Numbered from the stretch's first letter, positions 41,798-53,337 are shown. The stretch: 64,000 bases of DNA from Nelumbo lutea (GCA_022828595.1 JAKGHH010000002.1:64638383-64702382), one strand, 5' to 3'. Numbers and translations: made by a program. The notes: a model not told the origin generated them from the sequence alone.

Positions 41798-42593
41798 TAG
41801 GGTGTCAACCAGCTGTTTTTACGTTGAATCCATTTTGATCCAAACCTTATCAAATTGGATTTGGATGATCTGTATAATTATTGGATTGGGTTAATCCAAA
41901 ATAAATTGGTCAATATTCTTATTGGTCTAAATTGGACCTAAACCAAATCATGAGGCCAAACCCTTGTCCAATTTGAAATTGATCAAAACTAAAGCCGACA
42001 TAAAATCACTTTTATGAAAGTAATTTTATGAAAACATGTTTATAAAAGTAATTTTATGAAAACACTTTTATAAAAGTAATTTTATGAAAACACTTTTATA
42101 AAAGTAATTTTATGAAAAGTACTTTTATGAAAGCACTTTTACACGAAAGCACTTTTACAAAAGAACTTTTAGGAAAGTACTTTTATAAAAGCACTTTTAC
42201 AAAAGCACTTCTATGAAAGTACTTTTATAAAAGCACTTATGCGAAAGCATTTTTTACAAAAGCACTTCTATGAAAGTACTTAAGTACTTTTACAAAAGCA
42301 CTTATACGAAAGTACTTTTATAAAAGCACTTTTATAAAAGTCAATGCCAAAAGGGTATATTTTTGTAATTTTCAGATTTCTTCATGTTAATATATTTTTG
42401 TAATATTTATATGCTCTGTTTTTTTATATACAATTTTTTATATTTCATTCGGTTTGGATTGGATCCAAACCAGTCTATTTACATTTTAATGGATTGGATT
42501 GGATTTTGACTGGATTGGGTCTAGTCCATTTGTAAGTGGACTCACATTGGACTAGATCGAGTTAGACCAAATCCAGTCCAATTGGCACCTCTA
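41798..42593. mobile_element. hAT-like non-autonomous element (796 bp)
   Basis: The termini are TAGGGTGTCAA on the left and, read in reverse complement, TAGAGGTGCCAA on the right. They are flanked by 8-bp sequences TATCCAAG (41790-41797) and CTTCCAAG (42594-42601) that agree at six positions. An 8-bp TSD with TAGxGGTG-type ends fits hAT MITEs. The interior has GGATTGGATTGG motifs and a palindromic array (42002-42341). No transposase is present. Confidence 0.65.
42002..42341. repeat. array of ~13-bp palindromic units
   Basis: Units such as AAAAGTACTTTTA and AAAAGCACTTTTA are repeated about 25 times with variation. The core AAAAGTACTTTT is a perfect palindrome. The array lies in the middle of the MITE and could fold into many hairpins. 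Confidence 0.85.
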
Positions 42594-42831
42594 CTTCCAA
42601 GCTAAGCCTAAGGAAAGATGGGTGAGCTGAGGAAAGAAAACAACAACTGTTTCTAAATCCACAGTCTCATCTTTATGATCAAAAGCCACATACCAAAGCC
42701 GGACCTTCTTAAATTTGATGATCTTGAAATTATTTGGTAAAACTCTAGCCACATGATTGTGAAGTTGTTGATATATATATGGTCTCAAGATCCTTAGTAT
42801 TCTCACCAATTTCAAGATGAATGGCACTAAC

Positions 42832-43343
42832 TATTTGGGTTATGGTTGAGTTGGCCAAGGATGCCACGTGGCAGCCTCTGTGGCCATCCTCTATCTCCAA
42901 CCACATCGGCACCACGCATGACAGATAATCCTAACCAAGAATGAGTGTCCGGCATAGACGAGGAAGTTAACTCCACTAGGGAAGAGGAGATATCTCGAAG
43001 ACCTTAGCGGGTAACCTCATCTCAATAACCCTAGAAGCCTTATCCATTTAGAGCATGGACATCAAACTATAAATAGGTAATCTCCACTCAAGGTAAGGGG
43101 CTTTTGGACTGTCAATACTTCAACACCATCTTTTCTGCTCAAACCAACATCATTCTCACTTGCACAGCCCAACCACTTACCTCTATTCAACTGACTTAAG
43201 CGTTAGAGTACTTACTTGGGGAATAACTCCTTGGGCCTCTAACCTTCCATCTTGGTTGCAGATCCTAGTGCACGGCTTAGTCCAATTGGCAGGACTATCT
43301 AACTGTGTCCTCGATTCAAAACACCTCGGATCGGACAACATCA
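42832..43343 (+). repeat. 5' LTR of Gypsy-2
   Basis: It ends GGACAACATCA just before the PBS. A TATAAATA box lies at 43068-43075. 42905-43343 is matched by ~49165-49615. The start appears to have changed from TG to TA. Confidence 0.65.
43068..43075 (+). promoter_or_regulatory. TATA box in the Gypsy-2 5' LTR
   Basis: TATAAATA followed by GG lies about 270 bp upstream of the LTR end, a normal place for the LTR core promoter. Confidence 0.55.
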
Positions 43344-43346
43344 GAT

Positions 43347-43361
43347 TGGCTTTGTTTGTGG
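43347..43361 (+). other. degenerate primer binding site of Gypsy-2
   Basis: TGGCTTTGTTTGTGG resembles the TGGCGCCGTCTGTGG site common in plant Gypsy elements, with the CG-rich part turned to TT by C-to-T type changes. Confidence 0.5.
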
Positions 43362-43414
43362 TAAACACACAAAAAGCCATTTCTCAAACTTCCTTCCGCG
43401 CATTCAAAAGAACC

Positions 43415-45055
43415 ATGCCTAAGAACACATCTTACCGCTTTGGAGCCCACTCCCCATCTCGGGGTTCCCACTCTCATCGCAACTCTATGCCCCGAGAGCC
43501 CCAACAACAAACCACAAAAAACCCTACACAATTCCAAGCAACGCAACAAAAAGTTGACTGCATCCATGTAATGATGGAGACACTGGGACAACCAGCTCAA
43601 GCCCCTTAGACTATTTGCCCTCCCGTGCAGGTGCTTACCATGGCTGATCCTCACACTGAGGGTCCCAAAAAGAACCACACAAATAGGCATAGGGCCCAAT
43701 CCAACCATGACAAGCAATAGTCATCTAGAAGACCAGACTTCCTAGTCTAGTCCCGCGCACACGACATTCATAGCAAGTCACATCATTCCACCCAAGTACC
43801 GGTGAAAGAACGACTCGGCCAATGTCTACCACAATCGTCGATCTCAATAGTCGAGTCTAGTTCAGTTCGAGATCTGCCTGCAATCCCAAAGGGAGAAAAG
43901 CTTGTGGACATAACCCCCGTTGACAAAGACGCCAAGGTCAAAGAGCTAAGAAAACGGCTAGCCAAACTAGAACACAACCAAGCAGATAGAAGTGTTGCTC
44001 CTCCAATAGCTTGGCCCATAGAAAAACACCATAGCCAACTCACGAAGGAACTTGTCCTTGTTTAAGAGATCATGGACGAGCTCTTGCCAGCTAGCTGGTG
44101 ATCTCCTCAGTTCGAGAAGTACAACGGAGCCTTGGGCCCCAATGACCACATCAAAGGGTTCAAGGCCATGATGATGCTGCACGACTCATCTGAAGGTCTC
44201 ATGTGCAAGGCCTTTGTCGCCACCCTCTACAGAGTCGCCAAAACTTGGTACACATCCCTTCCTCCACAATCCATATCCTCTTAGGAGCAATTGGAGATGT
44301 AGTTCTTGGCACAGTTCACCGCTAGTCAGAGACACTGGAAAATGTTGGCTAGCTTCATGCAGATGCGATAGAGGAAGGGAAAGACCTTAAGGGAATACTT
44401 GGCAAGGTTCAACGCCGAGGCCCTCAAGGTCGGAGCCTTGGACCAGTCAGTAGAAGTGATTGCGATCATGAACGGCTTGAGCTTCTCTATGTTCAGCTTC
44501 TCACTATAAAAGAACCCTCCTCCGAACTTGATGGCGCTCATGAAGCTTGCACAAAAATATATGAACTCCGAAGAAGCCCAAGCACTGCGGAAGAGCGAGG
44601 AAGACCAATACGACCTGAAGAGAAGAGATCATGATGAGTGCAGGTCAGACCAAGGAAGCAAAAGGCAGGACCAACGATTTGACTACAGACCGAGGACCCT
44701 GCCACCAACGTATAAGAACTTCACTCCCCTGAATGCACCACAGGCCGAAATACTGATGTAAATCCACAACCGCAACAATGACCCGAGATGAAGTCCTAGA
44801 ACAACAAGAAAAACTAAGGCAAAATTCCGTGACTTCCATCATGACAACAGCCATGACACCAAGAGCTACCATGACGTCCACCACCACTTGGAAGACCTCA
44901 TCCGATGCGGATACCTTCGTGGATTCATCGACATCAAAGAACACAAACCTAGGGAAGAACCACATCGCACCGATGAGCTCCTAGCTCGAGCTCTCCCGAT
45001 TGGGACCATTGCCACCATCTTAAGCCAGATGGCCCTTAAAAGGAGAAACTAAGAG
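43415..45055 (+). pseudogene. Gypsy-2 gag
   Basis: The ATG at 43415 opens MPKNTSYRFGAHSPSRGS. The gag core is readable from about 44100 to 44560: FEKYNGALGPNDHIKGFKAMM, AFVATLYRVAKTWYTSLPP, FTASQRHWKMLASFMQMR and LREYLARFNAEALKV, as in Retrotrans_gag domains. The end has the HHLEDLIRCGYLRGFI motif found before the protease in Tat-type gag-pol. More than eight in-frame stops occur, most explainable by single transitions. No zinc knuckle or protease follows. Confidence 0.75.
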
Positions 45056-45839
45056 TAGAAGATCCACCCGAGGTCCTAGAGTGCTAGAACTATAATGTAC
45101 CGACGGCCATTGACACTGAACACTAACGGTGACCAGACTGTAAAAATTCAATAAATAAAGAATCCTCTTCAAGCATGAAAGACCAGACGCCCGTGCACAG
45201 CTCAACCAAACTCTAACGACCAAACTCCAAATTAACCAACGACTGCAATGCGGTGACAACCTCATGAAAGACCCGACCGACCACAGATGGTCGAGGCCAG
45301 AACAAGCCCCTAATGGGTACTACAGGAATGACGTCCCCGCCACATAATGGCAAGAGGGCGGCCATCGAACTCCGCACAACCACCTGACTGGCAGTTAGAG
45401 CAGATCTAACCGAGGACCATGACTATCCCCAACCAAAGAGTCTGTAGCTCTCCGAAACCAGGTGCCACCGAGCTCCCTGGCAACGTTAAGAGCTTGGAAG
45501 CACCTCGGCCAACATAAGACTGAGGTCAAGCCAAAGATCTCGGCTAACGAAGATCAATGACCTTGTTCGTACAAGATTGAGGCCATTAAGCTAGAGACCT
45601 CAGCCAACTCAAGACCAAGGCCATCACACCAAAGACCTTGGTCAATAAGAATCGAAGGCCTCTAATTAGCCTGAAGTACAAAAGCAAGGCCTATACTCTA
45701 TACTGACTAACCTATTTTTGAAGTGAGACAACTTAAAAAAAAAAAGCAAAAAGTAACACAAAATTTATCGACAAAAAGATGTAATTTTCCATTAATGATA
45801 AAGACTAGTACATCGGTCAAAAGCTTGGCATACTGAGAT
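45056..45839. other. Gypsy-2 non-coding spacer; source of the array's Gypsy segment
   Basis: 45173-45420 is the stretch repeated in shortened form between the F-box copies (GACCAGACGCCCGTGCAC to CCGAGGACCA). From 45480 on, a motif like 'ACCTCGGCCAA...AAGACTGAGG' recurs several times. No gene. Confidence 0.6.
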
Positions 45840-45879
45840 GAATACAACAAAAAAGGAAAGAAAAAAAGAAGGAAAGCAC

Positions 45880-47773
45880 ATCAATCATCTGCTGGGGGTC
45901 CTTGACTCACTCCTGGAGATAGGCAATATCATCATCCCCTTCAGGCGTTGCGGCATCATCCCCTTCAACCGCCTCAGGAATGTAATGCACGACCCTCCAT
46001 TGGCAAAGAGCGAAAACTCCTACCAAGAGTCGATGGCATAGTTGTCTATCTCGCTCTAGTGTGCCTCCGAAGCCTTGTACTCAAAAGTGCCCTCTTCCTT
46101 CACCCGAGCAATCTTCACCTCGGCCTCCTCGAGCTTCTTCCTCAGCGCATCCTACGCCTCCTCCAGATCATGGACATGGCTCTTCAACTTGTGAATGGTG
46201 TCATCCCGCTCCTCAACACTATGCCTCAGCTCAGCCAACTCCACCTTCAGTTGAGAGTTCTTGACCTCTTGTGACTCGTAGAGACATTGTAGCATGCAAA
46301 GGCGATCGATGAGGCTGACGACCGAGCAAACAGACTACAAGACATCGAATTATCAGTACAAGAAAAGAAAATCAATGAACAACAAATAAACTCGAACTCA
46401 TCACCACAACCTAATGGGTGGTCGCACTCTCCAAGAAGTCGTTAATGTGACTGTTAGCCTCCGATGCCAGGGAGCATCAAACCCTAGGCGAGTTGCTTGG
46501 CCATCCTTTCTATCTCAAGGGTGTCCTCCAGTCGAATAGTCCAATGTGGCAAGTATACACAGGTTGAGCCCTCTATTGTAGCATGCTCCAAAGCATCCCT
46601 CCTCTACGATGATGATTTCCCAAACTGAGGCATGGCCTCCTCAGAATCGACCACAACAACTTCCTCTGCAAACCTTGACCACTTCCCCTATTGAGGTGTG
46701 CACTCTACCAAGCGCCTTTGTCGCTTTGCGGCTCCAGATTGCGCACCCGAAGTCCTAGCCGCCTACACCCTTCTCTTTATCATGGCCCTCATGCATTGAG
46801 CCCTCTCTTCAGCGCCAACCATATCCACTTCTGCATAGTTCACCACAAAGTTAAAACCAAGCGAAGACAAGTTCAAAAATCAAGGAAAAGAAAGACTGCA
46901 CAACCTACAGACCTGACTGGTATTGCTTGGTCGTGCAACACATCAGCCTAGCATGGATCAACATGGAGAATGATGTGTATTCCTACACGTCAATCCTCTT
47001 TATCCACCTGATGGCCACTCACTCCTCCCTAGACAGTTTGGCCTCGACTAGCACTTTCATCTTGGTCCTCGGGACAAATAACTTGGTGGGGAATGGCTAG
47101 CCCCACAGGTAGTACACAAAGAAGAATCTCTCCTTCCAGTATTTCATTGAGGAGGGAGACCTGACGAGCACCTTGTTATGTTGTTGAGCTGAGAAATAGT
47201 AATAGCCCTGCTGGTGCTTCTTCAGGTGCAAGAAGTAAACATCGGCACGGTGATGTCCACATCGTGGACCAAGTAGTAGAAGAGAAGGCCAACTAAATAC
47301 CTAAATAAGTTGGACATTAACTAGACCAGTTGGACACGGTACCACCACAGTACCACGGTAATTTCCTCACTCAAAGGAAATATTAGTCAAAGTAGCTCTC
47401 TCACTAATGCGAGGGCACCTCAGCTCATACTCTTTGGGAATACAATAAAGGGACCTAATTCAAGCCAAGTCCCCAGGAGTTAGTTTACAGGGGGTAGACG
47501 CAAAGTGGCTACCGAGCCACATAGGGGTGTTGAGCCCCTCACCTCATACAATACCAATTCGACACTATCGACCTCGACCCCTCGAAAGACCACGACCTCC
47601 CCCACTACACCACCCTCACCTTTAGGCCCTTCGACCTCAACCCCATGGCCATCAGTCTCACAGACCACGAGCACAACAGCCTCAAGATAAGACCCTAGCT
47701 TGGATTCACTACTCTGCAAACTAAATGAAGAGGACAAAGAGGAAGAACAAGAAGATGAAGAAGATGAAGACAT
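45880..47773 (-). pseudogene. antisense ORF of Gypsy-2 (Transposase_28-like, coiled coil)
   Basis: It lies opposite to gag. The ATG at 47773 starts a Ser-rich N-terminus (MSSSSSSSCSSS...). Near 47440-47400 reads IPKEYELRCPRISERA and near 47190-47130 YYFSAQQHNKVLVRSPSSMKYW with RFFFVYY, as in the PF04195 'putative gypsy type transposon' family. Further on come SRFAEEVVVVDSEEAMPQ and a coiled coil (~46290-46080: LKVELAELRHSVEERDD, LKSHVHDLEEA). Many stops and likely introns break it. The start faces the 3' LTR, as in other Tat-type elements. Function is unknown. Confidence 0.62.
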
Positions 47774-47795
47774 CTTAACAGAAGAAATGAATAAT

Positions 47796-48171
47796 ACCAA
47801 CACTTCTAGTTTCTACCTACCACACTTTTCATGAATAATAAAACTTGGGGTAGTCCGGTCATTATACCGCAGATGACGCAAGGTTTCCCATGTATACATG
47901 AGCCATGCGATAACTGGAGCAGCTGAGAATTCATCCACATCATCCATAAAAATAGATAAGCATAATATTGTTTGCATTTTAAGGACCTCCAATCAACTAG
48001 TTGTGAGATCGCAGTAAGCAAGCCAGTCATAAGAGTTAAATGAAAGTGTGTGAAGATGATTCCGACAAACACCCTCCACTTATGACAAGTTGCAGATGCA
48101 ATCACCACATCTCTAACAGCTCCAAGACAGGATAGTATGTTTCCAATCACTTCCATAGGAAGATTCTCCAT
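47796..48171 (-). pseudogene. psi2: N-terminal F-box fragment
   Basis: It matches codons 1-131 of the intact gene (start ATG at 48171, MENLPMEVIGNILSCLGAVRDVV). The left end joins abruptly to the 5' flank of the Gypsy-2 antisense ORF at 47796. Small deletions (for example near 47960) shift the frame. Confidence 0.85.
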
Positions 48172-49164
48172 TATCAAGTCATCAAGAAATAGTAACCAAA
48201 TGAAATTTGTTAAGTGCTATGCTCTTCAGGAAGATTCTCCATGACCAGACGCCCATGCACTGCTCGGCCGAAACTTTGCATTGACCAATGATCACAGCGT
48301 GGCAAAAACCACACAAAAGACCCAACCAACCACAGATGGTTGAGGCCAGTACAAGCCCTTAACAAGTACTATGTCAATGATGTTCCCACCGCATAAGAAT
48401 GGCCATTGAACTCCATACACCCACCTGATTGGCAGTCGGAGCAGACCTAACCAAGGACCACGGCATGCCAAACCATAGAGTGTGCCGCTCTCCGAGACCA
48501 GGTGCCACCAAGCTCCTTGGCAACATTGAGAGCTTAGAAACACCACAGTCAACATAAGACTGAGGTCAAGCCAGAGACCTCGGTCAGCACAAGATCAAGG
48601 CTATTAAGCTGGAGACCATGGCCAATGCAAGACCGAGGTAACTACACCAAAGACCTCGGCCAACAAGAATCGAAGGCCTCCGACTAGCCTAAAGTACAAA
48701 AGCACAGTTTATACTTTGTACCGATCAACCTAATTCTGAAGCGAGAAAACATAGAAAAAGCAAAAAAGTAACACAAAATCTGTTCGGCAAAAAGATGTAA
48801 TTTTTCATTAACAGTAAAGACTAGTACACCAGTTAAAAGCTTGACATGTTGATTTGAATCCAACAAAATAGGAAAGAAATAAGAGAAGTGAAGCACATCA
48901 ATCATTTGTCAAGGAACCCTAGGCTCACTCCTAGAGATCGGCAATAGAATCATTCCCTTCAGGTGTTGCGGCATAAAAAGGGCTGAACCCTTGAACGACT
49001 TTGGCCACCTTAGTTAAGTAACACACAACCCTCCACTGGCAAGAGCTAACCCCACTTGCCAAGAGTTGGTGGTATAGTCATCTAGCTCATTCAAGTGGGC
49101 CTCCAAAGCCTTGTACTCAACAACACCCTCCTCCTTCACCCAAGCAATCTTTGTCTAAACCTCC
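48172..49164. repeat. long copy of the Gypsy-2 spacer and antisense-ORF end
   Basis: About 65 bp of F-box 5' flank are followed, from ~48240, by sequence matching 45173-46110 (spacer and C-terminal antisense ORF). It then joins the Gypsy LTR part near 49165. This is the only unit in the array that keeps the long Gypsy segment. Confidence 0.75.
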
Positions 49165-49615
49165 ACGTCCACACCATGCATGACAGATAATCAAAACCAA
49201 GAAGGGGTGTCCTACACAGACGATGAAGTTAACTCTACTAGGGAAGAGGAGATCTCCTGAAGACCTCGGGGGGTAACTTCATCATGATAACAACAGAAGC
49301 CTTATCCGTCTAGAACACAAACATCCAAATAAAAATAGGTAATCTCAGCTCATGGTAAGGGACTTTTGGACTGTGAATACTTTAACACCATCTTTTCTAC
49401 TTAGACTAGCATCATTCTCACTTGCTCGACTCAACCACTTACCTCTATTCAATTGACTTTAGCGTCGAACTACCTACACGAGGAATAACTCATAGGGCTT
49501 CTAACCTTCCCTCTTGGTTCCAGATCCTAATGCACGACTACCTCCTTCCACCTTGGCTTTGTCTAGTTGGTAGGCCTATCTGATTGTGTCCTCAGTTTGA
49601 AACACCTCAGATCCG
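49165..49615 (+). repeat. 3' LTR part of Gypsy-2
   Basis: It matches 42905-43343 (CATGCATGACAGATAATC to CCGACAACATCA). The first ~75 bp of the LTR are missing. The last base is followed by CTACC and then F-box sequence. Confidence 0.75.
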
Positions 49616-50376
49616 ACAACATCACTACCATCAACAATCTTCAAATGCTTCAAGGCCCCCTTCCCCATCAGCTCAAAAAGTTCAAGTGCATAATCCTTCA
49701 AATGAAAAATATCAAGACTACTTACCTCTAATATAAACATATCCAAGTTGATTGATTTGATGTAAATGTCCTTCAATGTTGGACTGCCTAGCTCCATTGT
49801 CATTTGTGCATCTGACGTTGCAATCTCTAGACTGATAAGAACCAACACCTCAATCTTAGGGCAAGCGCTGAGAAGAAGGCTCAGATCTAAAGCTAAGACA
49901 CTAACATAACTTAATGACAGGAATTTTAGGCATAAGAATTTCTAGTAACTTGGTTCAACACCTATGATACAATTATGAGCCAACACCAACACTTTTAGAT
50001 TCTGCCTACCACACTTTCCAAGAAAATTAACATTTGGGGAAGTTTGGACATTATAACGCAGACGACACAAGGTTTCCCAAGTATACATGAGCCAAGCAAT
50101 AATCAGAGCAGCTGAGAATTCATCATCATCCATAAAAATAGATAAGCACTATAAACCATTCATCTAGAATATTGTTTGGGATATAAGGATCTCCAATCTA
50201 CTGGTTGTGAGATCACGATAAACAGGCCCACCATAGGAGCTGAATGAAAGTGCGTGAAGATGATTTTGACAAGCTTCCCTCCACTTCCGACAAGTTGTAG
50301 ATGCAATCACCACATCTCTAGTAGATCTTAGCCGAGATAGTATGTTTCCAATCACTTCCATAGGAAGATTGTCCAT
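49616..50376 (-). pseudogene. psi3: codons 1-~251 of the F-box gene
   Basis: The start ATG lies at 50376 (MDNLPMEVIGNILSRLRSTRDVV). The copy runs to codon ~251 at the Gypsy LTR end and is the natural N-terminal partner of psi1. Frameshifts near 49930 and 50150 break it into three frames. Confidence 0.88.
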
Positions 50377-50520
50377 GATAAAGTCATTAAGAAATAGTAA
50401 CAGAATAAAATTTGTTAAATGCTATGCTCTTTAGGAAAGTTCTCTATGACTAGATGCCCGTGCACATCTTGGCCGAACTTTGCATTAACCAATGATTGCA
50501 AGAGGACGCCATCGAACTTT

Positions 50521-50820
50521 TCACAATCCTTCAAATGCAAAGAATCAAGACTACCTGCCTCTAATATAAACTTATTCAAGTTGATTGATTCGATGTAAAT
50601 GTCCTTCAATGTTGGACTACCCAATTTCATTGTCATTTATGCATCTAAGGTCGCAATCTCTGAACTGATAAGAACCAACAACTCAATCTTTGGTCTAGCA
50701 CTGAGAAGAAGGCTTAGATCTAAAGCTGAGATACAGACATAACTTAATGATAGGAATTTCAGGCATAAGAATTTATGGAAACTTGGATAAACACTTGTGA
50801 TATAATTAAGATGCAACACC
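50521..50820 (-). pseudogene. psi4: short internal F-box fragment
   Basis: It matches about codons 133-230 of the intact gene (LPTLKDIYIESINLNKFILE...). It is joined on the left to a very short Gypsy piece (50447-50520) and on the right directly to psi5, so it lost the F-box itself. Confidence 0.82.
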
Positions 50821-51299
50821 ACAATCTTTGGGCAAGCGCTGAGAATAAGGCTCAGATCTGAAGTTGAGATGCTAATAGAACTTAATGACAGGAATTTCAG
50901 GCATGGAAATTTCTAGTAACTTGGTTCAACACCTGTGATGAAATTATGAGCCAACATTAAGGTTTCCCTTGTATATATGAGCCAACATCAAGGTTTCCCT
51001 TGTATACATGAGCCAGGTAATAATCGCAGTAGTTGAAAATTCATCCACATCATCCGTAAAAATAGATAAGAATTGTAAACCATCGTTTGGTATATTGTTT
51101 AGGTTATACAGATCTCCAATCTACGGGTTGTGAGGTCATGGTAAACAGGTCATGCATGGGAGTTGAATGAAAGTGTGTGAAGATGATTCTGGATGGCTTC
51201 CCTCTACTTCCGACAAGTTGCAAATATAATCACCACATGTCTAGCAACTCCAAGTCGGGATAGTATGTTTCCAATCACTTCCATAGGAGGATTCTCCAT
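50821..51299 (-). pseudogene. psi5: N-terminal F-box copy
   Basis: Start ATG at 51299. It runs to about codon 170 (CAATCTTTGGGCAAGC). It carries GCTAATAGAACTT, a variant shared with psi10, and a local ~35-bp repeat (AAGGTTTCCCTTGTAT(A)AT... at 50959 and 50991). Confidence 0.85.
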
Positions 51300-51607
51300 G
51301 ATCAAGTCATTAAGAAATAGTAACCAAATGAAATTTCTTAAAAGCTATGCTATTTAAGAATATTCTCCATTACTAGACACCCGTGCACAGGTCTGCCAAA
51401 CTTTGCATTGGCCAACGATCGCTACATGGCAACAATCCCATGAATGACTCGACCAACCACAAATGGTTGATGCTAGAACAAGCCCCCTATGAGTACTAAG
51501 GGAACAATATCCCCGCCGCATAATGGCAAGAAGACGTCTATCGAACTCTACACACCCACCCGACTGATAGTCGGAGCAAAGCTAACCAAGGACCATGGAC
51601 AACATCA
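51300..51607. repeat. F-box 5' flank plus shortened Gypsy-2 segment (unit linker)
   Basis: It starts with the ~65-bp F-box 5' flank, then matches 45173-45420, then ends GGACAACATCA, the last bases of the Gypsy LTR. The same linker recurs at 52295-52601, 53338-53640, 54333-54651 and 56046-56353, in part at 50377-50520 and 55248-55291, and begins again at 58491. Confidence 0.85.
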
Positions 51608-52294
51608 CTAACATCATCAATCTTTAGATGCTTCAAGCTTGACTTGCCCATAAGCTCAAAAGTTCAAGGTGATTGATTCAATGTAAATGTTCTTCAATGT
51701 TGGACTGCCTAGTTCCATTGTTGTTTGTGCATCTGACATGGCAGTCTTTGGACTGATAAGAACTAACACCTTAATCTTTGGGCAACCATTGAGAAGAAGG
51801 CTCAAATCTAAAGCTGAGATACTGACATAACTAAATGACAGGAATTTCAAGCATGGGAATTGCTGGTAACTTCAGTCAACACCTATGATAAGATTATGAG
51901 CCAACTTTTCCAGTTTCTGCGTACCACACTTTTCAAGAATATTAACATTTGGGGTAGTTTGGACATTATACTACAGATGACACAAGGTTTCCCATTTATA
52001 CATGAGCCAGGCAATAATCAGAGCAGCTGAAAATTCATCCACATTATCCATAAAAATATATAAGCATTGTAAACCATTCGTCCGGAATATTGTTTGGGTT
52101 ATAAGGATCTCCAATCTACTGGTTGTAAGATCACGAAAAATAGACCAGCCAGAGCAGTTGAATGAAAGCGTGTGAAGACAATTCTGCCAGGCTTCCCTCT
52201 ACTTTCAATAAGTTGTAGATGCAATCACCACATCTCTTGCAACTCCAAGCTGGGATAGTATGTTTCCAATCACTTCCATAGGAAGTTTGTCCAA
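51608..52294 (-). pseudogene. psi6: F-box copy, start codon lost
   Basis: It runs from CTAAC (51608) to the start position, where ATG is TTG (GTCCAAGATC, 52292-52294). An internal deletion joins AAGCTCAAAAG to TTCAAGGTGATTGATTC; the same deletion is in psi11. Confidence 0.86.
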
Positions 52295-52601
52295 GATCAA
52301 GTCATCAAGAAATAGTAACCAAATGAAATATGTTAAATGCTATGCTCTTTAGAAGATTCTCCATGACTAGATGCCCATGAATAGCTCGATTGAACTTTGC
52401 ATTGACCAACGATCACAACACGGCGGCAACCGCACCAAAGACTCGACCGACCACAAAAGGTTGAGGGTAGAACAAGCCCCCAATGGGTACTACGGGAATG
52501 ATGTCCCCACCTTATAATGGCAAGAGGATGACCTTCAAACTGCACACACCAACCCGATTAGTAGTCAGAATAGAGCTAATCGAGGACCACGAATGACCTC
52601 A
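52295..52601. repeat. unit linker with shortened Gypsy-2 segment
   Basis: Same composition as 51300-51607, ending ...GGACCACGAATGACCTCA before CTAAC. Confidence 0.82.
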
Positions 52602-53337
52602 CTAACACCATCAATCTTGAGATGCTTCAAGGTCCCCGTGCCCATAAGCTCAAAAAGTTCAAGTGCGCAATCCTTTAAATGCAAAGAATCAAGACTACCT
52701 GCATCTAATATAAACTTATCCAAACTGATTGATTCAATGTAAATGTCCTTCAATGTTGGACTGCCCGGTTCCATTGTTATTTATGCATCTAACAACGCAA
52801 TCTTTGGACTGATAAAAACCAACAACTCAATCTTTGGTCTAGCGCTGAGAAGAAGGCTTAGATCTAAAGCTGACATACTAACATAACTTAATGATAGGAA
52901 TTTTAGGCATAGGAATTTATGGTAATATAATTATGAGCCAACACCAACACTTCTAGTTTTTGCCTAGCACACATTTCTAGAATATAAACATTTGGGGTAG
53001 TTTGGACATTATACCGCAAACGGAGCAAGGTTTCCCAAGTGTACATGAGGCACGCAATAAGTGGAGCAGCTGAGAATTCATCCACATCATCCATAAAAAT
53101 AGAAAAGCAATGTGAACCATTAGTTTGGAATATTGTTTGGGTTATAAGGATCTCCAATCTATTGGTTTTGGGATCATGGAAAATAGGCCAGCCATAGGAG
53201 TTGATTAAAAGTGTGTGAAGATGATTCTGGTAGGTTTCCCTCCACTTCCGACAAGTTGCAGATGCAATCACCACATCTCTTGTAGCTCCAAGCCGGGATA
53301 GTATGTTTCCAATCACTTTCATAGGAAGATTGTCCAT
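52602..53337 (-). pseudogene. psi7: F-box copy, codons 1-~251
   Basis: The ATG lies at 53337 (MDNLPMKVIGNILSRLGATRDVV) and the first 140 codons are open. It breaks near 52925, where a short deletion removes part of the codon 140 region. This is the copy with the longest open N-terminus. Confidence 0.87.

Larger units (their letters stand above)
41359..42831 (-). pseudogene. psi1: 3' half of a duplicated F-box gene, interrupted by a MITE
   Basis: 41359-41708 matches the 3' flank and C-terminal codons of the intact gene (38170-38522) with frameshifts and small deletions, for example a gap near 41588. 42598-42831 continues the match up to the codon ~251 region. Between them lie about 90 bp of unknown sequence and an hAT-like MITE. 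The copy ends at 42831 in CTAAC, where Gypsy-2 is inserted; the N-terminal half should be on the far side (psi3, 49616-50376). Confidence 0.85.
42832..49615 (+). mobile_element. Gypsy-2: Tat-like element inserted in psi1, lacking pol and rearranged
   Basis: The order is 5' LTR (42832-43343), degenerate PBS, gag (43415-45055), a non-coding spacer, an antisense ORF (47773 down to ~45880), an F-box fragment (psi2), a second copy of the antisense-ORF 3' region, and a 3' LTR part (~49165-49615). Flanking CTAAC (42827-42831) and CTACC (49616-49620) resemble a 5-bp TSD with one mismatch. Pol is absent. The F-box piece inside the element shows later recombination. Confidence 0.7.

Noticed and set aside
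42002..42341. Short regular repeats that could suggest a CRISPR array
   Set aside because: The units are contiguous with no unique spacers, the DNA is plant nuclear, and the array lies inside a MITE.
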